From an uncultured Chloroflexota bacterium (lineage in GTDB: Bacteria > Chloroflexota > Anaerolineae > Aggregatilineales > Phototrophicaceae): a stretch of 7,970 nucleotides of DNA. This document shows positions 1-6,028 of the stretch, piece after piece (position 1 is the first letter of the stretch; each line of letters opens with the position of its first letter). Below the pieces are notes generated by a model. It searched no databases. It was not told the DNA's origin and saw only the letters and a program-made list of their open reading frames with translations. Where the stretch lies: the NCBI GenBank assembly GCA_937988705.1, contig CALKIA010000081.1:1-7970 (forward strand), read 5' to 3'. The position numbers were made by a program, and so were the translations under genes.

Positions 1-528
1 CACAGGTGCATCGCTGCCGATCTGCGCTAAGGGGATGCGTGTCAGCACCCGTCCCTCGTCCATGATGATGAACATCTGAATGACGGGGGTGAAGTCGCAG
101 GTGAGAAATACGCGTTCGGGACGCCAGCCGCGCTCTAGCAGATCACTGAACTCGCCGATCTCGGCCGTGCCTAACTGCATCGACATACCCCACAGGCCGA
201 CCGAAGTCACGGTCGCCTGTTCGTCCTGCTGGTCAAAGGTGAGCAGCCCCAGCACCGAGTCGGGCAGGGTGAACGAGGTGCGGGTCATGGTCAAAAAGCT
301 GCGATTGAGTGCGATCTGATCGACGGTATCAAAGGCGGTCAGGCGATCCGTCGCGCCGGGAGTGATGCCATACACACACGGCAGCGCGCACGGATTCCGC
401 CCGACCGCTGTCGCCGTTGACGGCGCAGTCGGTACGCCGCCACCGACCAGCAGCGCCCCGCCGATCAGCAGGCTGAAGCCCATGATCACCAGCCCGATGA
501 AACGAATACCCAAGCGCACAAGCCACAT
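1..528 (-). CDS. Membrane-anchored protein of unknown function, N-terminal 176 codons (3' end outside window)
   Basis: I do not recognise a functional family. The frame is open without a stop from the ATG at 528-526 to the left edge, so the protein is truncated by the window. Residues 8-31 are one hydrophobic helix (IRFIGLVIMGFSLLIGGALL and following Gly/Val), preceded by Arg5 and Arg9. This fits a signal anchor or uncleaved signal peptide with the rest outside the membrane. A short Pro/Thr/Ala stretch (32-42) follows, then NPCALPCVYGITPG at 45-58 with a Cys-x3-Cys pair. I associate this 'CxxPCxxGIxPG' arrangement with secreted or anchored proteins of Chloroflexota (inference). The remainder looks like a mixed alpha/beta soluble domain without recognisable catalytic residues. 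The ATG lies 39 bases after the stop of the BtrH-like gene, so cotranscription is likely. An in-frame TAA at 565-567 limits upstream starts, leaving only a TTG at 538-540 as an alternative. The Shine-Dalgarno match is weak. Confidence 0.8.
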   Translation of the reverse strand, partial: MWLVRLGIRFIGLVIMGFSLLIGGALLVGGGVPTAPSTATAVGRNPCALPCVYGITPGATDRLTAFDTVDQIALNRSFLTMTRTSFTLPDSVLGLLTFDQQDEQATVTSVGLWGMSMQLGTAEIGEFSDLLERGWRPERVFLTCDFTPVIQMFIIMDEGRVLTRIPLAQIGSDAPV

Positions 529-567
529 TGTGTTGCCCAACCTGATGAGAAGCGATGCATAGACTTA

Positions 568-1770
568 TTATGCCATCGCTTCCACCAGCGCGGACAGCGC
601 AGTTTTCTCGACGTCATGCAGGTTGAGCACGCGGTCGCGCAGGTCGTGGCGCAGCGCCGCCGCTTCCGTTGCGCTGAGCGGAAAGTCCTGCGCTGCGGTC
701 GTTTCCAGCGCCTTCAACTGCTGCTGAAGGGCGCGGCGCTCATCCACCGAGGCGTTACCCTGTTCCAGAAACAGGTGGCAGCTGCGTTCCATCAGTTCGC
801 GCGTCTCGCGGAACAGCGGGACGGCGTCGGGCAGAAGCGCCGCCGTGAGTCCGTCCCAAGCGACCGCTGCCGAGCGAAAGTGCTGGCCGACCTCACGCAG
901 CGCAGGCTTAGCCAGGATGACCGCCGCTTCATCGAGAAAATCGGCGTAGATGTGCCGCGCGCCGCGCCCACCCGTGAACCAGACTTGAATATAGCGATAG
1001 CTGGAGGTCAACCCGGCATACATCCGCGCTCCCGGCGCAAAACGCATCGCCCAACTATCCTTCGACTTGCCTTCGAGCAGCTTCGCCCACTTGGTATAGG
1101 CATCCAAACCGAAACTGCTTTTCGCGCCAACCGGCGGCTCATGCAGCATGATGTCGATGCACGCCTGAATACCTTGCCGTACCGCATCTGGGAGCTTGTC
1201 GGCGTTCGGTTCGCCGAGGGTCATCATGCGATTTTTCACCTTGCCGATTCTGGCGCGGGCGGCGACCAACTCCTCCGCGCGGGCGGTCAGCCCGACACGG
1301 GCGCGATCCGCGATATTGACCTCACCGTTCGGCTCATAGCCGTAGACGAGCAGTGGCATGACTAACCAGTAACCCGCGCCCGGTGGGAAGGGGTTGTAGG
1401 GCAAACTGAAAATATCGGCCCACACGATGGCGGGCTTGCCCTGCGCCAACGCGTTGATCACGTTGGCCGCACCTTTGGTGCTGTCCGTGGTTTGCTGCAT
1501 GCGCATGGGGATGCCGAGCCGCTCGAAGACCTTGCCCGGTTCTTCGTCGAACAGGTAGCGCGTCAGAAAGTGTAGATGGGGCAGTTCGCCGGTGTATTCA
1601 AACGAGAAGTAACCCGCGCACAGCCCGCCGTTGATGCCCATGAGCAGCGCTTCGGTGTAGGGCTGGCCGGTGTGCGGCGCGGTCACGCCCTGATACGCCA
1701 GCGCGTTGACAAGGTAGCCAGTCGCCCACGGCAATCCGTCGAAATGGTCATAGTTCGCTAATTCCGCCAA
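568..1770 (-). CDS. BtrH_N / DUF4872-like protein (papain-fold acyltransferase relative, probably inactive)
   Basis: The 400-residue protein has the layout I know from the BtrH N-terminal domain (residues about 5-160) followed by a DUF4872-type helical region (about 195-340). Landmarks are LLMGINGGLCAGYFSFEY (42-59), TRYLF (70-74), TTD (94-96), GKPAIVWADIFSLPYNP (111-127), VYGYEPNGEVNIADRA (142-157) and the later FTGGRGAR / YADFLDEAA blocks. BtrH of butirosin biosynthesis moves an acyl group from a carrier protein onto an aminoglycoside; many relatives have no known role. In this family the first helix normally carries His-Cys, here Pro14-Trp15, and the His usually found just before VYGY is absent, so the usual chemistry is doubtful. 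No carrier protein or aminoglycoside gene is visible nearby. The start is TTG at 1770-1768, with AGAGAGG seven bases upstream and no in-frame alternative just before it. Start and Shine-Dalgarno lie inside a strong predicted hairpin. Confidence 0.75.
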   Translation of the reverse strand: MAELANYDHFDGLPWATGYLVNALAYQGVTAPHTGQPYTEALLMGINGGLCAGYFSFEYTGELPHLHFLTRYLFDEEPGKVFERLGIPMRMQQTTDSTKGAANVINALAQGKPAIVWADIFSLPYNPFPPGAGYWLVMPLLVYGYEPNGEVNIADRARVGLTARAEELVAARARIGKVKNRMMTLGEPNADKLPDAVRQGIQACIDIMLHEPPVGAKSSFGLDAYTKWAKLLEGKSKDSWAMRFAPGARMYAGLTSSYRYIQVWFTGGRGARHIYADFLDEAAVILAKPALREVGQHFRSAAVAWDGLTAALLPDAVPLFRETRELMERSCHLFLEQGNASVDERRALQQQLKALETTAAQDFPLSATEAAALRHDLRDRVLNLHDVEKTALSALVEAMA

Positions 1771-1824
1771 GATCTCGCCTCTCTGATAGGTGCTTCTAGC
1801 GTAAAGAGAAACGAGATCCGGCGG
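1764..1824 (-). promoter_or_regulatory. Long 5'-UTR hairpin burying the ribosome binding site and UUG start of the BtrH-like gene
   Basis: On the minus-strand transcript, 1818-1805 (GAUCUCGUUUCUCU) pairs without interruption with 1784-1771 (AGAGAGGCGAGAUC): 14 base pairs, two of them G-U, closing a 20-base loop (1804-1785). After a G-U pair and one bulged U, CCGCC (1824-1820) pairs with GGCGG (1768-1764), adding five pairs. The inner arm contains the Shine-Dalgarno AGAGAGG, and the UUG start codon (1770-1768) sits at the junction, so folding should block initiation. The two wobble pairs would be C-A mismatches in the opposite-strand RNA, so the structure favours the sense transcript. No U-tract follows, so it is not a standard intrinsic terminator. 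It lies 38 bases after the stop of the large Mo protein gene. Its ligand or trigger is unknown; thermosensor, protein operator or RNA-stability element are all possible. Confidence 0.75.
1778..1784 (-). promoter_or_regulatory. Ribosome binding site of the BtrH-like gene
   Basis: The minus strand reads AGAGAGG, seven bases before the TTG at 1770-1768. This match decides the start, because no ATG or GTG lies in frame just upstream. All seven bases are paired in the predicted 5'-UTR hairpin. Confidence 0.65.
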
Positions 1825-1862
1825 TAGTGGCTGTTTTCGTTATTGCTTTGCAGACAAAATTG

Positions 1863-4787
1863 CTACTGATAGATCGCGCGCCACACTTTTTCCGGCGTGA
1901 ATGGGATTTCGCGCAGATGCACGCCGATTGCATCGTAGATCGCCGACGACATGGCCGGGGCGACGCCGTCTTTCGGGATTTCGGCGACGGCTTTCGCGCC
2001 ATACGGGCCGGAGGGTTCGTAGGTTTCCACGAAGATCACCTCAAGCTGCGGCATCTCGGTCGAGCGATAGATGTGATAGGTTGAGAAATCGGTTGCCAGT
2101 GATTTGCCATTTTCGTCATACACCATTTCTTCGCAGTGAGCGTAACCGAGCGCCTGCACCATCCCACCTTCGACCTGTCCGGCGGCGGTAATGGGATTGA
2201 TGGCAATACCACAGTCGACCGCCATGAGTAGACGATCCACCGTGACCTGTCCCGTCTGCGTATCGACCGTGACTTCGGCGAACTGCGCGGCGAACGGCGG
2301 CGGGCTGAGTTCGCTCATGTGGCTGGCCGTCGCCATGATCTGCTTCTGATCGGCCTGATGCAGGCTGTGCAAGCCGACCTGTTCCATCGTCACCGAGCGT
2401 CCGTCACGATGCACCACCTTGCGGTCTTCCAGTTCGAGATCATCGGGCGAGCAGTGGAGCATGTGCTTGGCGACGTGATCGAGGATTTGCGCGCGCACGT
2501 CTTCCGAGGCTTTCAGCACCGCGCCGCCGCTGATATAGGTGGTGCTGGAGGCATAGGCGCCCGTGTCGAACGGCGTGAAGTCGGTATCCGAGGCGTACAC
2601 AATGATGTCGTTGAGCGGCACGCCGAGCGTTTCGGCGGCGATCTGCGCCAGTACGGTGTCTGCGCCGGTGCCGAGATCGGTCGCGCCGAACAGCAGGTTG
2701 AATGAGCCATCATCGTTCATCTTGATCGAGGCCGCGCCCATATCCAGCCCGGCGATGCCCGTGCCGTGCATGGCCAGCGCCATGCCGATCCCCTTTTTGA
2801 GGTGCGGCTTACCCGGTACGCTGCGATCTTGACCGCGCTTGCTGTACCAGCCCATCGCCCGCGCGCCGATGTCGATGCATTCAGGCAGCGCGCAGGTTGT
2901 CACGACTTGCGGCATGCCTTCGCGTCCTTCGCCGAGGGCGACCGCCATCATCAGCGGGTCGCCCTGTTTGATGGCGTTGCGCCGCTTGAATTCGACGACA
3001 TCCAGCCCCAAGGCGACTGCAATCTCCTCAATGTGGACTTCGAGCGCGAACAGGGCTTGGGGCGCGCCGTAACCGCGATACGCGCCAGGCGTGGGAATGT
3101 TCGTGTAAACCACATCGCAGGTGAATTTGCTGTAGGGTGCGTTGTAGGTGGATAAGCCGCGGAAACCGCTGACCATCTGCACGGTCAGGCCGTGTGTGCC
3201 ATACGAGCCCGTGTTGGCGATGATGTGCAGTTCCGCCGCGACGATCTTCCCGTCGGCACTCACGCCCGTCTTGAAGCGCAAGATCTGCGGGTGACGGGAA
3301 CGCGCGCTGGTGAATTCCTGTTCGCGCGTGTATTCGAAGCGTACGGGTCGCCCGGTCGCGATGGTCAGATGCGCGCACAGGTCTTCGATCAGCATTTCCT
3401 GCTTGCCGCCGAAACCGCCGCCAATGCGTGGCTTAATCACGCGGATTTTCTTGACGGGCAAGCCAATCAATGGGGCAACCATGCGCCGCACATGGAAGGG
3501 TACTTGCGTGCTCGTGCGAATATTCATCCGGTCGTCTTCATCCCACCATGTGACGGTGACATGGGGTTCGATGCTCGCCTGCTGCACCTGGTGGACTTTG
3601 TATTCGCCTTCGAAGACGCGTGCGGCCAGTGCCCACTGCGCGTTGGGGTCGCCCACATCCGCGTGGATGCGATGCACGATGTTGTGCGCGGCGTCGAAAA
3701 TCCCATCGACATTCGGATCGTCGTGGATGACTGGCGCGCCGTCCGCCATTGCTTCCAGCGGGTCGAACACGGCGGGCAGCACTTCATAGTCGACTTCGAT
3801 CAGCTTGAGGGCTTCGCGGGCGATCTCCGGCGTTTCGGCGGCGACCACGGCGACGCGATCCCCGACATGGCGCACCTTGTTGTCGAGGCTTACCTGATCA
3901 TACGGCTTGGGGTTGGGGTAGGTCTGCCCGCCGGACGCATAGTGCACCCGCGGCACATCCTGATAGGTCAGCACGGCATGCACACCGGGCAGCGCCTTCG
4001 CGGCGCGCGTATCGATGTGCTTGATGCGGGCATGGGCGTGCGGCGAGGTCAGCAGTGCGGCGTGCAGCATACCCGGCATTTCGATGTCATCCGTGTAGAC
4101 GGGTTTGCCTGCCGCCAGCTTGACGGCATCGACTTTCGGTTCGCTCTTGCCGACCGTTTTGAGCGCTTCGACTTCCGGCGGCGATACGATGATTGCAGCC
4201 CGGGTGCGTGTCTGCACGTCGCCGCCGCCATCACCGCCGCCGAACAGCGAGTCATCGAACGGTGCGCCAAACAGTTCTGGCGGCGCGGGGATCGCCCGCT
4301 GGAGCGGTTCGTAGGGCGGCACGTCTTCGCCGCGCAGCACCGCTGCCGCGCGCAAAATCGCCTGCACGGGCTTGATGTAGCCCGTCTCGCGGTCAAGCAC
4401 GCCGGACAGCGCCTCGCGCACTTCGGCTTCGGTCGGGTTGGGGTTTTGCTGGAGCAGGGCATAGGCGCACAAAATCTGCGCGGGCGTGTTGTAGCCGGAC
4501 TGGATCGCACCCGTTTCGATGAACGCCTCTTGCAGTTGATGCAGGTTGCGCGATGAGCCGATGCCTTCCAGCGTGAGGACAGCGTGGCCGTCGGCTTGGA
4601 CGGCGAGCAGGTTGCCGGAATTGACGGGGATACCGTCGAGCAGCACGGTGTCTGACCCGGTCAGGCCGTGTTCATCGCCAAACTTGACGCTGTAGCAGCC
4701 AGCGCGCCGCAGCACGCGCAGCAGGCGTTCATGCGGCTGTACGTCGAGTGTGCGTTTTTCGTTGTTGAGGGTAACATTGATATTCAT
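1863..4787 (-). CDS. Fused xanthine dehydrogenase-family molybdopterin protein whose Fe-S domains lack all eight cluster cysteines
   Basis: The 974-residue protein joins, in order, a ferredoxin-like beta-grasp domain (1-75), a four-helix Fe-S-type domain (about 76-150), a Gly/Asp-rich linker (about 160-195), an a/b hammerhead (about 215-340) and the two molybdopterin-binding domains (about 350-974). Mo-side motifs are intact: GGGFGGK (456-462), AYRGYGAPQ (569-577), ATDLGTGADT (702-711), the SSTTYISGG region, DCGIAINP with GQVEGG, and YGAKAVAE ending in Glu936, which matches the catalytic Glu of xanthine dehydrogenase. The cluster ligands are all substituted: Asp38, Thr43, Asp46, Gly58, Ser97, Asn100, Asp132 and Glu134 stand where Cys is expected. 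Substrate cannot be deduced. The fused layout resembles selenium-dependent xanthine dehydrogenase-type proteins (inference). Its ATG overlaps the preceding gene's TGA (ATGA, 4784-4787), suggesting translational coupling. A CoxM-like gene lies two genes upstream. The stop is TAG. Confidence 0.93.
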   Translation of the reverse strand: MNINVTLNNEKRTLDVQPHERLLRVLRRAGCYSVKFGDEHGLTGSDTVLLDGIPVNSGNLLAVQADGHAVLTLEGIGSSRNLHQLQEAFIETGAIQSGYNTPAQILCAYALLQQNPNPTEAEVREALSGVLDRETGYIKPVQAILRAAAVLRGEDVPPYEPLQRAIPAPPELFGAPFDDSLFGGGDGGGDVQTRTRAAIIVSPPEVEALKTVGKSEPKVDAVKLAAGKPVYTDDIEMPGMLHAALLTSPHAHARIKHIDTRAAKALPGVHAVLTYQDVPRVHYASGGQTYPNPKPYDQVSLDNKVRHVGDRVAVVAAETPEIAREALKLIEVDYEVLPAVFDPLEAMADGAPVIHDDPNVDGIFDAAHNIVHRIHADVGDPNAQWALAARVFEGEYKVHQVQQASIEPHVTVTWWDEDDRMNIRTSTQVPFHVRRMVAPLIGLPVKKIRVIKPRIGGGFGGKQEMLIEDLCAHLTIATGRPVRFEYTREQEFTSARSRHPQILRFKTGVSADGKIVAAELHIIANTGSYGTHGLTVQMVSGFRGLSTYNAPYSKFTCDVVYTNIPTPGAYRGYGAPQALFALEVHIEEIAVALGLDVVEFKRRNAIKQGDPLMMAVALGEGREGMPQVVTTCALPECIDIGARAMGWYSKRGQDRSVPGKPHLKKGIGMALAMHGTGIAGLDMGAASIKMNDDGSFNLLFGATDLGTGADTVLAQIAAETLGVPLNDIIVYASDTDFTPFDTGAYASSTTYISGGAVLKASEDVRAQILDHVAKHMLHCSPDDLELEDRKVVHRDGRSVTMEQVGLHSLHQADQKQIMATASHMSELSPPPFAAQFAEVTVDTQTGQVTVDRLLMAVDCGIAINPITAAGQVEGGMVQALGYAHCEEMVYDENGKSLATDFSTYHIYRSTEMPQLEVIFVETYEPSGPYGAKAVAEIPKDGVAPAMSSAIYDAIGVHLREIPFTPEKVWRAIYQ

Positions 4788-5404
4788 AATCCGTTGTCCA
4801 AAAACTCTCGTTCTCTTTCATCCATTAACACCCACCGTCCAACCTGATCGGCAGTTTTCCGCATAGGCACCAGCCTGTAGTGTTGTGATGTGTGTTTCAT
4901 TCGGTCAGACACATTCGTTGAGTATCTAATAGCTAGCCTTAAGCTAAACGGTATCAGACCATGCAGACAATATGTCCCAACATTTTGTTTCTCCAAAACG
5001 TTACTGAAATAGCGAGAAGCAAAATCTTCAAAAGTGTATGAATACTCACCATCTTTCAATATAAAAGGAGCAAACTTAAGCTCTTGCAGGGGATCAATAT
5101 ACGGTAAATTGACACCTTGAAATACGATCCCCTCACCATGTTTGGGATGCCAAAATGGAAATTCTAGGGGAGTCCCGATTAAGACGGATACATCTTTCAA
5201 TGTTACATTGGAACTCAGGTTCTTTACGGTAATGGCAAAGGTGGTAGTTGGATAGTTGGTGTGGAACTTTATGCCCAAGTACACTTGAGCGCCACGAGAA
5301 AGCTGATCGCCTCGACGAGCAAAAAATACTTGCTGGCGTGCAAAGTAAACCCCTATTGCTCCAATAATGACTCCGGCAAACGCAATTATAAGCTCTGTGC
5401 TCAT
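4784..5404 (-). CDS. AT-rich single-pass membrane protein of unknown function
   Basis: I do not recognise a family. From ATG at 5404-5402 it has 206 residues; the frame also opens one codon earlier with TTG, but ATG is preferred. Residues 5-22 (LIIAFAGVIIGAIGVYFA) form one transmembrane helix, followed by basic residues (Arg23, Arg30, Arg31), which predicts the C-terminal part in the cytoplasm. The body looks rich in beta strands, with segments such as TFAITVKNLSSNVTLKDVSVLIG split by loops, and RLAIRYSTNV near the end, compatible with a beta-sandwich; no catalytic motif is visible. Base composition is far lower in GC (33-48% in the 60-base lines counted) than flanking genes (about 60%), suggesting acquisition by transfer. 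It starts 15 bases after the Uma2-like stop and ends in an ATGA overlap with the large Mo protein gene, so it is probably cotranscribed with both. A link to the Mo enzyme is not shown. Confidence 0.8.
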   Translation of the reverse strand: MSTELIIAFAGVIIGAIGVYFARQQVFFARRGDQLSRGAQVYLGIKFHTNYPTTTFAITVKNLSSNVTLKDVSVLIGTPLEFPFWHPKHGEGIVFQGVNLPYIDPLQELKFAPFILKDGEYSYTFEDFASRYFSNVLEKQNVGTYCLHGLIPFSLRLAIRYSTNVSDRMKHTSQHYRLVPMRKTADQVGRWVLMDEREREFLDNGL

Positions 5405-5419
5405 CAAGGATTTGTCCAG

Positions 5420-5989
5420 TCAGCCGAAGATGGCTTTGACCGCCAGTTTGAATCCCGGCAGCATGTCGCCGCCGTCGAGCGTGGCGTTTTCGTCCAGCGT
5501 GTGCGCGCCTTGCGCCGTGAAGACCATAACCGTCCGCGTTTCCGGGTACACCACCCAAACGAGCCGCGTTCCGTAGCGCAAATACTCGTTAACTTTCTTG
5601 TGCGTCTCAGTGGCGCTGTCATTCGGCGACATGACTTCGACGGCGAGATCGGGTGGGAACGGCACATAACCATCGTCGGGAAGACCGTCGGGCAGTTGGC
5701 TTAGCGCGATGAAGCCTACGTCGGGTGCACGCACCGTATCTCGTCCGCTAGGGTTTTTGAACAGGATATAGCCTGTTTCGGCTGCCGTGACATAGCCTAG
5801 CTGCTGTTGCTTGACGAAAACCTGCAAAACAGCGCCCAATGCCATCGCAATGACGCCGTGTTTTGCACTAGCTGGTGCCATGATGATCAACTCTCCATCG
5901 CTGAGTTCGAGGCGCAATTCATCGTATTGGGGCGAATGAGATAGGACGACCAGATCATCCGCCGTATAGGTTCGTTCGACAACCGCCAT
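5420..5989 (-). CDS. Uma2-family (DUF820) PD-(D/E)XK endonuclease-like protein
   Basis: The 189-residue protein matches the Uma2/DUF820 family in length and order of motifs: an N-terminal ELSDGELIIMAPASAKH block (28-44), APDVGFI (88-94), FPPDLAVEVMSPND (111-124), a Lys pair at 131-132 and the strand RLVWVVYPETRTVMVF. Asp90, Glu118 and Lys131/132 are the likely PD-(D/E)XK metal-binding and catalytic residues and are all present, so the fold may be active. Uma2 proteins are abundant in cyanobacteria and Chloroflexota, often in many copies; their biological role is poorly defined and a nuclease function is mostly predicted. The ATG at 5989-5987 has a good GAGGAG eight bases upstream (5998-6003). 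The gene sits 39 bases after the CoxM-like gene and 15 bases before the AT-rich membrane protein gene. Together these two separate the CoxM-like gene from its expected partner, as if inserted into an older operon. Confidence 0.88.
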   Translation of the reverse strand: MAVVERTYTADDLVVLSHSPQYDELRLELSDGELIIMAPASAKHGVIAMALGAVLQVFVKQQQLGYVTAAETGYILFKNPSGRDTVRAPDVGFIALSQLPDGLPDDGYVPFPPDLAVEVMSPNDSATETHKKVNEYLRYGTRLVWVVYPETRTVMVFTAQGAHTLDENATLDGGDMLPGFKLAVKAIFG

Positions 5990-5997
5990 CGCTGACG

Positions 5998-6003
5998 CTC
6001 CTC
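5998..6003 (-). promoter_or_regulatory. Ribosome binding site of the Uma2-like gene
   Basis: The minus strand reads GAGGAG eight bases before the ATG at 5989. It supports this start and independent initiation after the upstream CoxM-like stop (TAG at 6031-6029). Confidence 0.6.
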
Positions 6004-6028
6004 ATCAATCTCAACTCTAGTATAGCGT

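Noticed and set aside
329..526. 65-codon minus-strand frame starting with GTG
   Set aside because: It overlaps the membrane-anchored protein in another frame. The ATG frame at 528 gives a clear hydrophobic anchor and stays open to the window edge.
616..1365. 249-codon open frame on the plus strand
   Set aside because: Antisense shadow of the BtrH-like gene; Arg-rich translation with no domain or convincing start signal.
1764..1824. Intrinsic terminator after the large Mo protein gene
   Set aside because: The hairpin is followed by UUGGCGG coding sequence, not a U-tract, and includes the start codon of the next gene; translational control is the better reading.
3192..4556. 454-codon open frame on the plus strand
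   Set aside because: It lies wholly antisense to the large Mo protein gene, whose motifs are unambiguous. The translation is Arg/His/Gly-rich with no recognisable domain, as expected for a shadow frame in high-GC DNA.
4386..4676. Sequencing error or frameshift explaining the missing cysteines
   Set aside because: Flanking conserved residues remain in frame at every motif and eight separate codons differ, which no single indel could produce.
5133..5558. 141-codon minus-strand frame bridging the Uma2-like and AT-rich genes
   Set aside because: It is out of frame with both recognised genes and its translation has no coherent domain.
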